Source: Roseivivax sp. THAF197b
GTDB lineage: Bacteria; Pseudomonadota; Alphaproteobacteria; Rhodobacterales; Rhodobacteraceae
Length of the DNA: 64,000 nt
Assembly (NCBI RefSeq): GCF_009363255.1
Contig: NZ_CP045318.1
Location: 2,407,501-2,471,500 of the forward strand
Reading direction: 5' to 3'
Shown: one piece after another, positions 21,003 through 29,162 of the stretch
Numbering within the stretch: the stretch's first letter is position 1
How the letters are laid out: the number at the start of each line of letters is the position of its first letter
The notes under the pieces: generated by a model
The model's database searches: none
Told to the model about the DNA's origin: nothing
What the model saw: only the letters and a program-made list of their open reading frames with translations
Position numbers and translations under genes: made by a program

Positions 21003-22547
21003 TTGCCTGATCCCGCCGACAGCGAAATCCTGAGCGCGATCCTCGATGCGGCGGTCGATGCGATGGTGGTGGCTGACGCGAAGGGCACCATCCTGCGGGC
21101 CAATCGCGCGACCCATGATCTGTTCGGCCATGATCCCGATGCGCTGATCGGTGCGAATGTGCGCGTCCTGATGCCCGAGGATCATGCCCGCGCCCATGAC
21201 GAATACATGACCGCCTATCGCGACACCGGCATCGCCCGCATTGTCGGGATCGGGCGCGACCTGACGGGCCGCCGGGCGGATGCCAGCACCTTTCCGCTGC
21301 ATCTTTCCGTTGGCGAGGCAAAGGTGGGTGCCGAGCCGGTCTTCGTGGCGATCCTGCACGATCTGAGCCAGCGCCGCGCGGGCGAGACGGCGCTCGCGCG
21401 CAGCATGCGGCTCGATGCGGTGGGGCAGATGACCGGCGGGATCACACATGACTTCAACAACCTGCTGACCGTCATCATCGGCAACCTGGAACTGGCCGAG
21501 GCCACGACGGACGCGCCCGACACGCGGCGGTATCTCGCTCGCGCGATGGAGGCGGCGGAGACCGGGGCGGGCCTGACCTCGCGCCTGATGATCTTCGCGC
21601 GCAAGGGCAGCCTGAAGCCCGAGGCCGTGGATTTGGGCAATATCTGCCGCAAGACCGTGGCGCTTCTGGAACGCACCCTTGGCGAGGCTTACGAGATCGC
21701 GGCCCAATGCCCCGAAGGCTTGCCGCGCGTGCACGTCGATCCCGTTCAGCTGGAATCAGCCATCGTCAACATCGCCGTGAATGCCCGCGATGCCATGCCG
21801 GAGGGTGGGCGCATCCTGTTCCAGGTCAGCGAGATCGAGATCGACGACACCTACATGGCGCAGGAAACGCATGTGGCGCCCGGTCACTATCTGCGCCTTC
21901 TGGTCAGCGACAATGGATCGGGCATGTCGGAAGAAGCCCAGGCCCGCGCCTTCGAGCCGTTCTTCACCACCAAGGCGCCCGGTCAGGGCACGGGTCTCGG
22001 CCTTGCGATGGTGCACGGCTTCGTGCGGCAATCGGGCGGGCATATCACCCTTTACAGCGAATTGGGCCACGGCACCGCCATCGGGGTCTACCTGCCCGCC
22101 CTGCCCCGCGATGCAGACGAGGCCGGATCGGGCCCCAATGAGGCGGGCCCGGACGCCCTGCCCCGCGGGAACGGAGAACGCATCCTCGTGGTCGAAGACA
22201 GCGCGCATGTGCGCCAGATCACCGCCGACCGGCTGCTTGCGCTTGGCTACGCCGTCGAGGTCGCGGAGAGCGGCGATGCGGCTTGGCGCATGCTGGAGGG
22301 CGGACTCGACGTGGCGGTTGTCCTGTCGGACGTGATCATGCCCGGCGCGCTGAACGGCTTCGATCTGGCCCGGCGCATCGACGAGCGCTTCCCGTCGATC
22401 GGCGTGATCCTGACCTCGGGCTATGCCAGCGACGCGGTCTCGGACCGCCTGCCCGGCGCGCCCGATGCCGACCTTCTACATAAGCCCTATCATCAAGGCG
22501 TGCTGGCGCGCCGACTGTCCGAGCTGTTGCGCCGATCCTCCGACTGA
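21003..22547 (+). CDS. PAS hybrid sensor histidine kinase
   Basis: 514 aa, FixL-like layout without membrane segments: PAS domain at about 5-125 (ANRATHDLFGHDPDALIGANV), HisKA with GGITHDFNNLLT (phospho-His near residue 149), HATPase with NIAVNARDAMPEGG and TTKAPGQGTGLGLAMV, and a C-terminal receiver (RILVVEDSAHVRQ, phospho-Asp in LSDVIMPG near 443). The PAS part lacks an obvious haem His, so the signal is unknown. I choose a TTG start at 21003 because AAGGAG lies eight bases before it. Its last 55 bp overlap, in antisense, the end of the response-regulator gene. Confidence 0.9.
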   Translation: MPDPADSEILSAILDAAVDAMVVADAKGTILRANRATHDLFGHDPDALIGANVRVLMPEDHARAHDEYMTAYRDTGIARIVGIGRDLTGRRADASTFPLHLSVGEAKVGAEPVFVAILHDLSQRRAGETALARSMRLDAVGQMTGGITHDFNNLLTVIIGNLELAEATTDAPDTRRYLARAMEAAETGAGLTSRLMIFARKGSLKPEAVDLGNICRKTVALLERTLGEAYEIAAQCPEGLPRVHVDPVQLESAIVNIAVNARDAMPEGGRILFQVSEIEIDDTYMAQETHVAPGHYLRLLVSDNGSGMSEEAQARAFEPFFTTKAPGQGTGLGLAMVHGFVRQSGGHITLYSELGHGTAIGVYLPALPRDADEAGSGPNEAGPDALPRGNGERILVVEDSAHVRQITADRLLALGYAVEVAESGDAAWRMLEGGLDVAVVLSDVIMPGALNGFDLARRIDERFPSIGVILTSGYASDAVSDRLPGAPDADLLHKPYHQGVLARRLSELLRRSSD

Positions 22548-23299
22548 GGGCGCGTGATCTCGGCCGCGAAAGTGTAGCCCACGCCGCGCACGGTCTTGAT
22601 GATCTGCGGATCGGCGGGATCGCGTTCGATCTTCTTTCGCAGCCGCGCCACTTGGTTGTCGATGGTCCGGTCAAGCGGGCTCCAGCCCGTGCCGCTGGTC
22701 AGGTCCATCAGCCGGTCGCGAGACAGCACCCGGCCCGCATTCTGCAAAAAGACGGTCAGAAGCCGGAAATCGCCGCTGGTCAGATCCGAGCGGGTGCCGT
22801 CGCGGTCGATCAGCTCGAACCGGTCGGGGATGGCCACCAAGCCGTCGAAGCGAAAGGCGGAAGGCCCCTCTGCGGCCAGCCCCGGCGCGGCCTGCGCGGT
22901 GTCATCCTCATGCCCGACAGCGCCCTCCGCCTGAGCGGCCCGCCGCAGAACGCTGCGCACCCGCGCCAGGACCTCGCGGACATGGAACGGCTTGGTGATG
23001 TAATCGTCCGCACCCAGCTCCAGCCCCACGACGCGGTCGACCACGTCGTCGCGCCCCGTCACCATCACGATCGGCACATCGCGGCGCTTGCGGATCTCGC
23101 GGGCGACATCCAGCCCGTCCTTGGCCCCGAGTTGCAGATCGAGCGAGACGAGGCTGACCGCTTCGTGCTCAAGCAGGTCGAGCGCTGCTGCGCCATCCTT
23201 GGCCTCGATCACCCGGAACCCCCCGCCTTCGAACACGTCCCGCAACAGGGCGCGCACGCCCGCATCGTCGTCCACGACAAGAATGCTTTGCGGTGTCAT
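22493..23299 (-). CDS. OmpR-family response regulator
   Basis: 268 aa. Receiver domain at 1-120 with acidic pocket VVDDD and phospho-Asp D54 (VSLDLQLG), conserved Lys in YITKPFH. A linker of about 35 residues leads to the winged-helix domain (LTSGDFRLLTVFLQNAGRVLSRDRLMDLT...DRTIDNQVARLRKKIE, TVRGVGYTF). Convergent with the hybrid kinase, a plausible but unproven partner. Upstream a 10-bp-periodic TACA array lies between it and the divergent Crp-type gene. Confidence 0.93.
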   Translation of the reverse strand: MTPQSILVVDDDAGVRALLRDVFEGGGFRVIEAKDGAAALDLLEHEAVSLVSLDLQLGAKDGLDVAREIRKRRDVPIVMVTGRDDVVDRVVGLELGADDYITKPFHVREVLARVRSVLRRAAQAEGAVGHEDDTAQAAPGLAAEGPSAFRFDGLVAIPDRFELIDRDGTRSDLTSGDFRLLTVFLQNAGRVLSRDRLMDLTSGTGWSPLDRTIDNQVARLRKKIERDPADPQIIKTVRGVGYTFAAEITRPQSEDRRNSSDSRRASTP

Positions 23300-23363
23300 G
23301 GCAGGAATTTAACGCCTCCCTCGCGCTCGGGCCAGCATTGATCGCGCCCGTGCACCCTGCCGC

Positions 23364-23400
23364 CGATACCCGCGATACATTTCGCTACAAAACGATACAT
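23364..23400. promoter_or_regulatory. Periodic TACA repeats, probable response-regulator operator
   Basis: TACA occurs at 23376, 23386 and 23396, exactly 10 bp apart, each preceded by GA or GC, with a related GATACC just before at 23365-23370. OmpR-type regulators bind tandem half-sites with 10-11 bp spacing, and E. coli OmpR sites carry TTACA-like half-sites. The array lies 65 bp upstream of the regulator start and 70 bp upstream of the Crp-type gene. Confidence 0.5.
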
Positions 23401-23469
23401 CTGCGGGTGCAATTCCATGACACCGGCTTGTCAAAGTGCCCCGTCTTGCAGCCTTGGGGGACGAAACAG

Positions 23470-24144
23470 ATGTATGTCACGAATGCAGGCCAGGCCTTCG
23501 ACACGAGTGAATTTGCACAATGGTCCGAGCGGGCGCCCGCCCTGCCGGAAACCCGGCTCGAGGCCGGCACCCACCTCTTTCGCGAAGGTGATCCGGTCGA
23601 ACGGATCTACAAGGTCGTCACCGGAGTGGTCTCGCTCAATCGGCTCTTGGAAGACGGACGCCGCCAGATCATCGCCTTCGGGCTGCCCGGCGATCTGGTG
23701 GGATTTCCGAGCAACGGGCGCCACCATACCGATTGCGAAGCATTGTCGCTCGTGCGCCTGCAGCCCTTCCGGCTGTCGCAGATCGATTGCAGGACCGGGG
23801 ATCGGGAACTGCGCGGCCGCTTCATGGAGGCCGCCCTGCGCGAGATCGCGGCGATGCAGGACCACTTCATGATGCTGGGCCGCAAATCCGCAGCAGAACG
23901 GGTGGCCTCGTTCCTCCTCGCGCTGGAGGCCCGCACCGGTCAGGATCGCGACGGCAGGCGGCAGGTCGACCTGCCCATGAGCCGCGCCGATATCGCGGAT
24001 TTCCTGGGCCTGACGACGGAGACCGTGAGCCGCGTGCTTAGCCAGCTGCGCAAAAGCCGGGTGATCGCGCTCGACGGGATACACCGCGTCGTTTTCCTGC
24101 GCGGGGAAGCGCTGCGGGCGCTGGCCACAGGCAATTGCGGATAG
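23470..24144 (+). CDS. Crp/Fnr-family regulator, FixK-like
   Basis: 224 aa. Cyclic-nucleotide-binding beta-roll at about 20-130 (LEAGTHLFREGDPVERIYKVVTGVVSLNRLLEDGRRQII) and a C-terminal winged helix (MSRADIADFLGLTTETVSRVLSQLRKSRVI). The N-terminal Cys cluster of oxygen-sensing Fnr is absent, so it resembles FixK-type proteins that take their signal from elsewhere. The ETVSR recognition helix is the one that reads TTGAT-N4-ATCAA, and such a site lies just downstream, before usp. The start at ATG 23470 follows GGGGGAC; the open frame extends upstream without family similarity. Confidence 0.9.
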   Translation: MYVTNAGQAFDTSEFAQWSERAPALPETRLEAGTHLFREGDPVERIYKVVTGVVSLNRLLEDGRRQIIAFGLPGDLVGFPSNGRHHTDCEALSLVRLQPFRLSQIDCRTGDRELRGRFMEAALREIAAMQDHFMMLGRKSAAERVASFLLALEARTGQDRDGRRQVDLPMSRADIADFLGLTTETVSRVLSQLRKSRVIALDGIHRVVFLRGEALRALATGNCG

Positions 24145-24170
24145 CGCGGCCCGCGGCCCTTCGGGCATAC

Positions 24171-24184
24171 TTGACCCCGATCAA
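24171..24184 (+). promoter_or_regulatory. FNR/FixK box upstream of the universal stress gene
   Basis: TTGAC-CCCG-ATCAA matches the TTGAT-N4-ATCAA consensus at nine of ten positions. It lies 112 bp before the usp start and 26 bp after the Crp/Fnr-type gene whose product could bind it. Control by low oxygen is inferred. Confidence 0.65.
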
Positions 24185-24296
24185 GGCGTTTCGCTGCGGC
24201 ATTGCTATCAAGGACATCCGGATCTTCCGGCTTCCCCTCGGGAGACGGAGACCATGATGCGCGCGCCCTGATGGCCGCCCCCCGGAGGACATGCCG

Positions 24297-25127
24297 ATGA
24301 AAACGCTGCTGTGCTGCCTGATGAACCATGAGAGCGCCGATGCGATCCTCTCCTGTGCTGTGCCACTTGCGCGCAGGCACAATGCGCATCTGATCGGCCT
24401 GCACACGATCGAGGCGCTTCTGGTCTATCCCGGCATCGCCATGCATGTGCCCGACGCGACCTTCGCGGCCTTCAATGCCAGCCAGTCCGAGGAGGCCGAC
24501 AAGATCGAGGCCGTCTTCGCCAAGCACACGGACGGAGAGCCGTTCACCGCGGAATGGCGCTGCCTGCGCACGGAATCCACCTCCGCGGCGGACCGGATGA
24601 TCGAAAGCGCTCATGCCGCCGATCTCGTCGTCATGCCGAAGGAGGATCACGCCATCGACCGGGGTGACCAGGTCCATGCCCAGACCCGGGTGATCCGCGA
24701 AAGCGGGCGGCCCGTGCTGATCGTACCGCCCGATTACGACGGCCCGGAGGTGGGCCGGTCGATCGTGCTGGGCTGGAGCGATACGCGCGAAGCGGCCCGC
24801 GCGGCCCATGACCTCGTGGCACTGGCCGAGAAGGACGCGGAGGTCTGCATCCTGCGCGTCGATGGCCACCGCGACGCCCTGCATGACCATGACGCGGTCG
24901 ACCTCGCGGCGGCAATGGCGCGGCAGGGGCTGACGGCCAAGACCGCACATCGTCACGGTCACGGCGCGGATATCGCCCGCGTGCTTCTCGACCATGCAAG
25001 CGAGATCGGCGCCGACCTGGTCGCAACCGGGGCCTACGGGCATTCCCGGACCTATGACTTTGTCATCGGCGCCGTGACCCACACGCTTCTGCGCGATGCC
25101 GAGATGCCGGTGATGTTCAGCGCCTGA
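24297..25127 (+). CDS. Universal stress protein, two-domain
   Basis: 276 aa. Two tandem UspA folds; the C-terminal one carries the nucleotide-binding-type pattern ATGAYGHSRTYDFVIGAVTHTLL (G-2x-G-9x-G-S/T type), the N-terminal one is degenerate (DLVVMPKEDH). Soluble cytoplasmic protein for stress or low-oxygen survival. ATG 24297 is preferred over the ATG two codons earlier because GGAGGA at 24284-24289 then has a 7-nt spacer instead of one. Preceded by an FNR-type box. Confidence 0.88.
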   Translation: MKTLLCCLMNHESADAILSCAVPLARRHNAHLIGLHTIEALLVYPGIAMHVPDATFAAFNASQSEEADKIEAVFAKHTDGEPFTAEWRCLRTESTSAADRMIESAHAADLVVMPKEDHAIDRGDQVHAQTRVIRESGRPVLIVPPDYDGPEVGRSIVLGWSDTREAARAAHDLVALAEKDAEVCILRVDGHRDALHDHDAVDLAAAMARQGLTAKTAHRHGHGADIARVLLDHASEIGADLVATGAYGHSRTYDFVIGAVTHTLLRDAEMPVMFSA

Positions 25128-25433
25128 GCGCTCCGGCCGCGCAGTTCGGTTTGCCGCTCCGTGCGCCGGATCGATCCATCCAAGCCGGAGGGCCCCGCCT
25201 GTGCCAAAGACTGGCCCGCGCCGCCATCCCCTTGCATCATCGCGCTTGACTTCCCGCCCCTTCTGCTGGGCAAGATCGCGCCCGAACGAAAGACGGGGAC
25301 AGGATAGGATTGGCCGAAGAAAGGGCATCCGCTGCGCGCCACGCGGTGCCCTGTCCAACCCGAACCATCCTTCAGCCGCACGACCGACGACCCTCCTGAC
25401 CCCGTCCCGAGATACCCGCGAAAGGACCAGACC
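25128..25433. other. Gap between usp and the CitE-like gene: no gene seen
   Basis: 306 bp of ordinary GC-rich sequence. A TTGACT at about 25248 could be a -35 element but no good -10 follows at the right distance. No hairpin with a T tract was seen. Confidence 0.4.
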
Positions 25434-26246
25434 ATGCGCCCAGCGATCACCTATCTCTTCGTGCCGGGGGACCGGCCCGACCGGTTTGCCAAGGCGCAGG
25501 CCTCCGGTGCGGATCGGGTGATCCTCGATCTCGAAGACGCGGTCCGTCCGGACCAGAAGGCGGCAGCGCGGGACGCGATCCTTGCCGCCGATCTCGACTG
25601 GTCGCGGGTGGCGGTACGGATCAACGATGCCGCGACGCCCTTTTTCGCCGATGACCTTACCTTCCTCGCGTCGCTGAAGGCGGCTGCCGTGATGATCCCG
25701 AAGGCCGAACATCCCGATGTCTTGGCTCGTGTGGCCGAGGCGCTGGGGCGCGCGGCGGAGCTTCTGCCGCAGGTCGAAACTGTGGCGGGGCTCGAGGCTG
25801 TGGGCGATATCCTCTCGCATCCGATGGCAAGGCGCGCGGTCTTCGGGCATCTCGACTTCTCGCTTGATCTCGGCGCCGCGCCGGAATGGGAGCCGCTGCT
25901 TTACGCCCGCTCGCGACTTGTGGCCCTGTCGCGTCTCGCCGGGGCGGAGCCGCCCGTCGAAAGCATCACCGCCGAGGTGAAGGATGCAGGCAAGGTCCGC
26001 GCCGATGCCGAGGCGGCGCGCAACCTGGGCTTCGGCGCCAAGCTTCTGATCCATCCCGCGCAGGTGGCCCCCGTCCGCGAGGCCTTCCTGCCCGACGCGG
26101 CCCAGATCGATTGGGCCCAGCGCGTGATCGCGGCGGTGGCCGATGGTGCCGCCGGCGCTAGCACCATCGACGGCAAGATGATCGACAAACCCGTGGAGGA
26201 GGCCGCGCGCCGCATCCTGGCTGCCGCTGATCTGCCCACCGAATAG
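25434..26246 (+). CDS. CitE-like HpcH/HpaI aldolase family lyase
   Basis: 270 aa TIM barrel of the citrate-lyase-beta/malyl-CoA lyase type. Conserved blocks: YLFVPGDRPDRFAKA, VILDLEDAVRPDQK, the Mg2+-binding Glu in LPQVETVAGLEAV and Asp in FGHLDFSLDLG, and FGAKLLIHPAQVAPV. A stand-alone CitE without CitD/CitF is not a citrate lyase; malyl-CoA or beta-methylmalyl-CoA cleavage, or malyl-CoA thioesterase (Mcl2-like), is more likely. A class I fumarase gene follows 90 bp later, which supports a role in C4 acid metabolism. Confidence 0.88.
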   Translation: MRPAITYLFVPGDRPDRFAKAQASGADRVILDLEDAVRPDQKAAARDAILAADLDWSRVAVRINDAATPFFADDLTFLASLKAAAVMIPKAEHPDVLARVAEALGRAAELLPQVETVAGLEAVGDILSHPMARRAVFGHLDFSLDLGAAPEWEPLLYARSRLVALSRLAGAEPPVESITAEVKDAGKVRADAEAARNLGFGAKLLIHPAQVAPVREAFLPDAAQIDWAQRVIAAVADGAAGASTIDGKMIDKPVEEAARRILAAADLPTE

Positions 26247-26336
26247 CGCGCCCGAAAGCGCCAATCGCGTTGTGGCCGCTCGCAAAACCGGCAATCTTGC
26301 GTCCATAGACGTGACCCGCTGCAAGGAACTCCCGCC

Positions 26337-27842
26337 ATGCCCGTCATCCGCGAAGACGACCTCATCGCCTCCATCGCCGAAGCGCTGCAATATATCTCCT
26401 ACTTTCACCCGCAGGATTTCGTGCGCGCCATGTCGGCCGCCTGGGAGCGCGAGGAAAATCCCGGCGCCAAGCAGGCCATGGCGCAGATCCTCGTCAATTC
26501 GCGCATGTGCGCGCTGGGGCGTCGGCCGATCTGCCAGGATACCGGGGCCGCGAACATCCACGTCAAATACGGCGTGGAGGCGCAGACCAATTTCAAACGC
26601 TCCCTGCAGGAGATCTGCGACGAGGGCACGCGGCAGGGCTATCTGCGCGACGAGAACCCGCTGCGCGCCTCGGTCGTGGTAGACCCGTTAGGGGAGCGCA
26701 AGAATTCCGGTGACAACACGCCCTGCATGCTGACCGTGGAAATGGTGCCCGGCGACCGGATCGAGGTGGAGGTCGCGGCCAAGGGCGGCGGGTCGGAGAA
26801 CAAGTCGAAATTCACCACGCTGAACCCGTCGGGTTCGGTCGCCGACTGGGTGGTGAGCACGGTCGAGACGCTGGGCGCGGGCTGGTGCCCGCCCGGCATC
26901 CTGGGCATCGGCGTGGGAGGGAATGCCGACAAGTCCATGGCGCTCGCCAAGGCCGCGCTGTCCGAGCCCATCGACATGGCAGATTTGCTGCGCCGCGGCC
27001 CCGCCAACAAGACCGAGGAGCTGCGCGTGGAGATCTACGAACGGGTCAACGCGCTTGGCATCGGCGCGCAGGGTTTGGGCGGCGTCACCACCGTGCTCGA
27101 CGTGAAGGTGAAATCCTTCCCGACCCACGCAGCCTCGCTGCCGGTGGGTCTGATCCCCAATTGCGCGGCCACACGGCATGTGCATTTCACGCTCGACGGC
27201 TCGGGCCCTGCCGCCTTCACGCCGCCCGACATCAATGACTGGCCGGAAATTCTGCTCGATCAGGCCAGCGCCCATGCCACGCGGATCGACCTCGACAACC
27301 TCACCGACGAGGTCGTGGGTTCGCTCACGCCCGGCCAGACGCTGCTCGTGTCGGGCACGCTCTATACGGGCCGCGACGCCGCGCATAAGCGGATGATCGA
27401 CATGCTGGATCGCGGCGAACCGCTGCCTGTCGATCTCAAGGGCCGCGCGATCTATTACGTGGGCCCCGTGGACGCGGTGGGCGACGAGGCGATCGGCCCT
27501 GCGGGCCCTACCACGTCCACCCGGATGGACAAGTTCACCGACCGCATCCTGGGCGAGACGGGGCTCAAGGTCATGATCGGCAAAGCCGAACGGGGCCCCG
27601 CGGCGCTTGAGGCCATCGCAAAGCACAAGGCGGCCTACCTGATCGCGGTGGGCGGCGCGGCTTATCTGGTGTCGAAAGCCATCAAGGAAGCGAAACCCGT
27701 GGCCTTCCAGGACCTCGGGATGGAGGCGATCTACGAGCTGCGGGTCGAGGACATGCCCGTCACCGTCGCTGTCGATACGAGCGGCAACTCGATCCACAAG
27801 ACAGGACCTGCCGCCTGGCGCCGCACGCCCGAACCGGCCTGA
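26337..27842 (+). CDS. fumA: Fumarate hydratase, class I
   Basis: Fe-S-dependent hydration of fumarate to malate. 501 aa, one chain holding both the alpha (1-280) and beta (about 300-495) parts. Cys residues in RPICQDTGAAN, GAGWCPPG and LIPNCAATRH are the likely 4Fe-4S ligands; GTLYTGRDAAHKRM and YYVGPVDA mark the beta part. Follows the CitE-like lyase on the same strand. Confidence 0.95.
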   Translation: MPVIREDDLIASIAEALQYISYFHPQDFVRAMSAAWEREENPGAKQAMAQILVNSRMCALGRRPICQDTGAANIHVKYGVEAQTNFKRSLQEICDEGTRQGYLRDENPLRASVVVDPLGERKNSGDNTPCMLTVEMVPGDRIEVEVAAKGGGSENKSKFTTLNPSGSVADWVVSTVETLGAGWCPPGILGIGVGGNADKSMALAKAALSEPIDMADLLRRGPANKTEELRVEIYERVNALGIGAQGLGGVTTVLDVKVKSFPTHAASLPVGLIPNCAATRHVHFTLDGSGPAAFTPPDINDWPEILLDQASAHATRIDLDNLTDEVVGSLTPGQTLLVSGTLYTGRDAAHKRMIDMLDRGEPLPVDLKGRAIYYVGPVDAVGDEAIGPAGPTTSTRMDKFTDRILGETGLKVMIGKAERGPAALEAIAKHKAAYLIAVGGAAYLVSKAIKEAKPVAFQDLGMEAIYELRVEDMPVTVAVDTSGNSIHKTGPAAWRRTPEPA

Positions 27843-27852
27843 GGTGACGACG

Positions 27853-27875
27853 CCGCCGCGTGACAGGCGCGGCGG
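27853..27875. terminator. Hairpin after fumarase, possible terminator
   Basis: CCGCCGCG / CGCGGCGG with a 7-nt loop sits 11 bp after the fumarase stop, between convergent genes. No T tract, so termination is uncertain. Confidence 0.35.
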
Positions 27876-27898
27876 TGCGACCCGCCCTCTACTGGCCT

Positions 27899-28927
27899 CT
27901 ACTCCTCTGCAACCCCACCGGGATCGGGCAGATCGGCAGGCCCCGGCGCGTCCATCTCGGTGAATGTCGCGGGGCTATGCCGGGTGCGATCCACCCGAAG
28001 GTCGAACACGTCGAAGCGGTTATAGCCCGCCGAGACATCGTGAAAGCGCTTCGGCTCCACCGCCCCGGAGAGATCGATCTCGGCATAGCCGATGCCCTCC
28101 TCGGTCAGCTCGTCGCCGATGCACTTGCCGGTCGGATCGACGAAAAAGCTCGGAGCAGCGGGGCATTTCTCAAGCATCTCGGCAGCCTCGGACGACCCAT
28201 TCGCAATGATCCTCTTCGCGTTGTCGTCGAGGCACCCCGCCGAGACGAGGCCGAAGACCTTGGCCTCGAAGGCATGGCCCGCGGCCCGGATCAGGTTCGC
28301 GCCGCGATTGTCGTAATTGCCCGCGTCCTCGGGCGGCCGGGTCGGCCAGACGGGCGGGTAGCTGCTGATATGCACCTGCTCGGCCTCCGCCATCAGGGCG
28401 AACCGCGCCAACGGATTGGTGTTCTCCCCGCAGATCAGCGCGCCGACGCGCCCCACCGAGGTATCCGCCACGCGCAAGCCCGCGCCATCGCCCGGAGCCC
28501 AGACGAGCTTTTCGAAGAAGGTCGCGACGAGCTTGCGGTGATGAACCAGCACGGCGCCCGTCTCGTCGATCAGGATATTGCTGTTCCACAACCCGCCGAT
28601 GGAGACCGGATTCGCCTCTGAAAAGCCCAGCGAGACGAGGATCCCATGCGCCCGCGCGGCCTGCCGGATCGCCGCGATCTCTGGCCCGTCGGCGCGCACC
28701 GACGCGGCGGCGAAGCGCGCGAAGAGATCATGCGTCTCGATGGGCCGGAAAAGGGCCGCCCAGACCGGAAAGCCCGGCAGGTAGCTTTCGGGAAATGCCA
28801 CGATCCGCGCGCCGTTTCGCGCAGCCTCCGCGATGATGGCGCAGGCCTTGTCCACCGTCGCCGCCGGGTCGAGATAGACCGGCGCCGCATGCGCCACCGC
28901 CGCCTTGAAGCTTGGCATTGCGAACAT
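27899..28927 (-). CDS. Nitrilase (carbon-nitrogen hydrolase)
   Basis: 342 aa. The catalytic triad is visible: E47 (AFPESYLPGFP), K132 (HHRKLVATFFEK) and C166 (GALICGENTN). The ESYLPGFPVW and CGENTNPLAR patterns place it with true nitrilases, which turn R-CN into the acid and ammonia, rather than amidases. Substrate unknown. The start at 28927 follows AAGGAAGG; a longer open frame runs into the divergent promoter region. Divergent from a Gfo/Idh-type gene. Confidence 0.9.
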   Translation of the reverse strand: MFAMPSFKAAVAHAAPVYLDPAATVDKACAIIAEAARNGARIVAFPESYLPGFPVWAALFRPIETHDLFARFAAASVRADGPEIAAIRQAARAHGILVSLGFSEANPVSIGGLWNSNILIDETGAVLVHHRKLVATFFEKLVWAPGDGAGLRVADTSVGRVGALICGENTNPLARFALMAEAEQVHISSYPPVWPTRPPEDAGNYDNRGANLIRAAGHAFEAKVFGLVSAGCLDDNAKRIIANGSSEAAEMLEKCPAAPSFFVDPTGKCIGDELTEEGIGYAEIDLSGAVEPKRFHDVSAGYNRFDVFDLRVDRTRHSPATFTEMDAPGPADLPDPGGVAEE

Positions 28928-29090
28928 GGTGCAGGCCTTCCTTTTGCAAAACGAATGCGCCGGGACGCGCGATCCCGCGACTATAGGCGCGCGCCCGAAC
29001 TTCGCAAACGGGCGCCTTTCCGCGGGGGCGCATGCGCATCCGAGGTCGCATTCCCGGCCATTCCGCCCTATTCGGGATTCCAACATCCCC

Positions 29091-29139
29091 GGCGCTGATC
29101 GGCAGCCGCCCGCCGCGTGGGGCGGCTCCGATCAGCGCC
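29091..29139 (+). promoter_or_regulatory. Long inverted repeat in the leader of the Gfo/Idh gene
   Basis: GGCGCTGATCGG-c-AGCCGCCC at 29091-29111 faces GGGCGGCT-CCGATCAGCGCC at 29120-29139: about 20 paired bases with one bulge around an 8-nt loop. It ends 23 bp before the ATG, just ahead of the GAAGGAG ribosome site. No T tract follows. It may be a regulator-binding palindrome or an mRNA leader structure. Confidence 0.7.
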
Positions 29140-29162
29140 CGGCATTCTGCGAAGGAGAGCAC

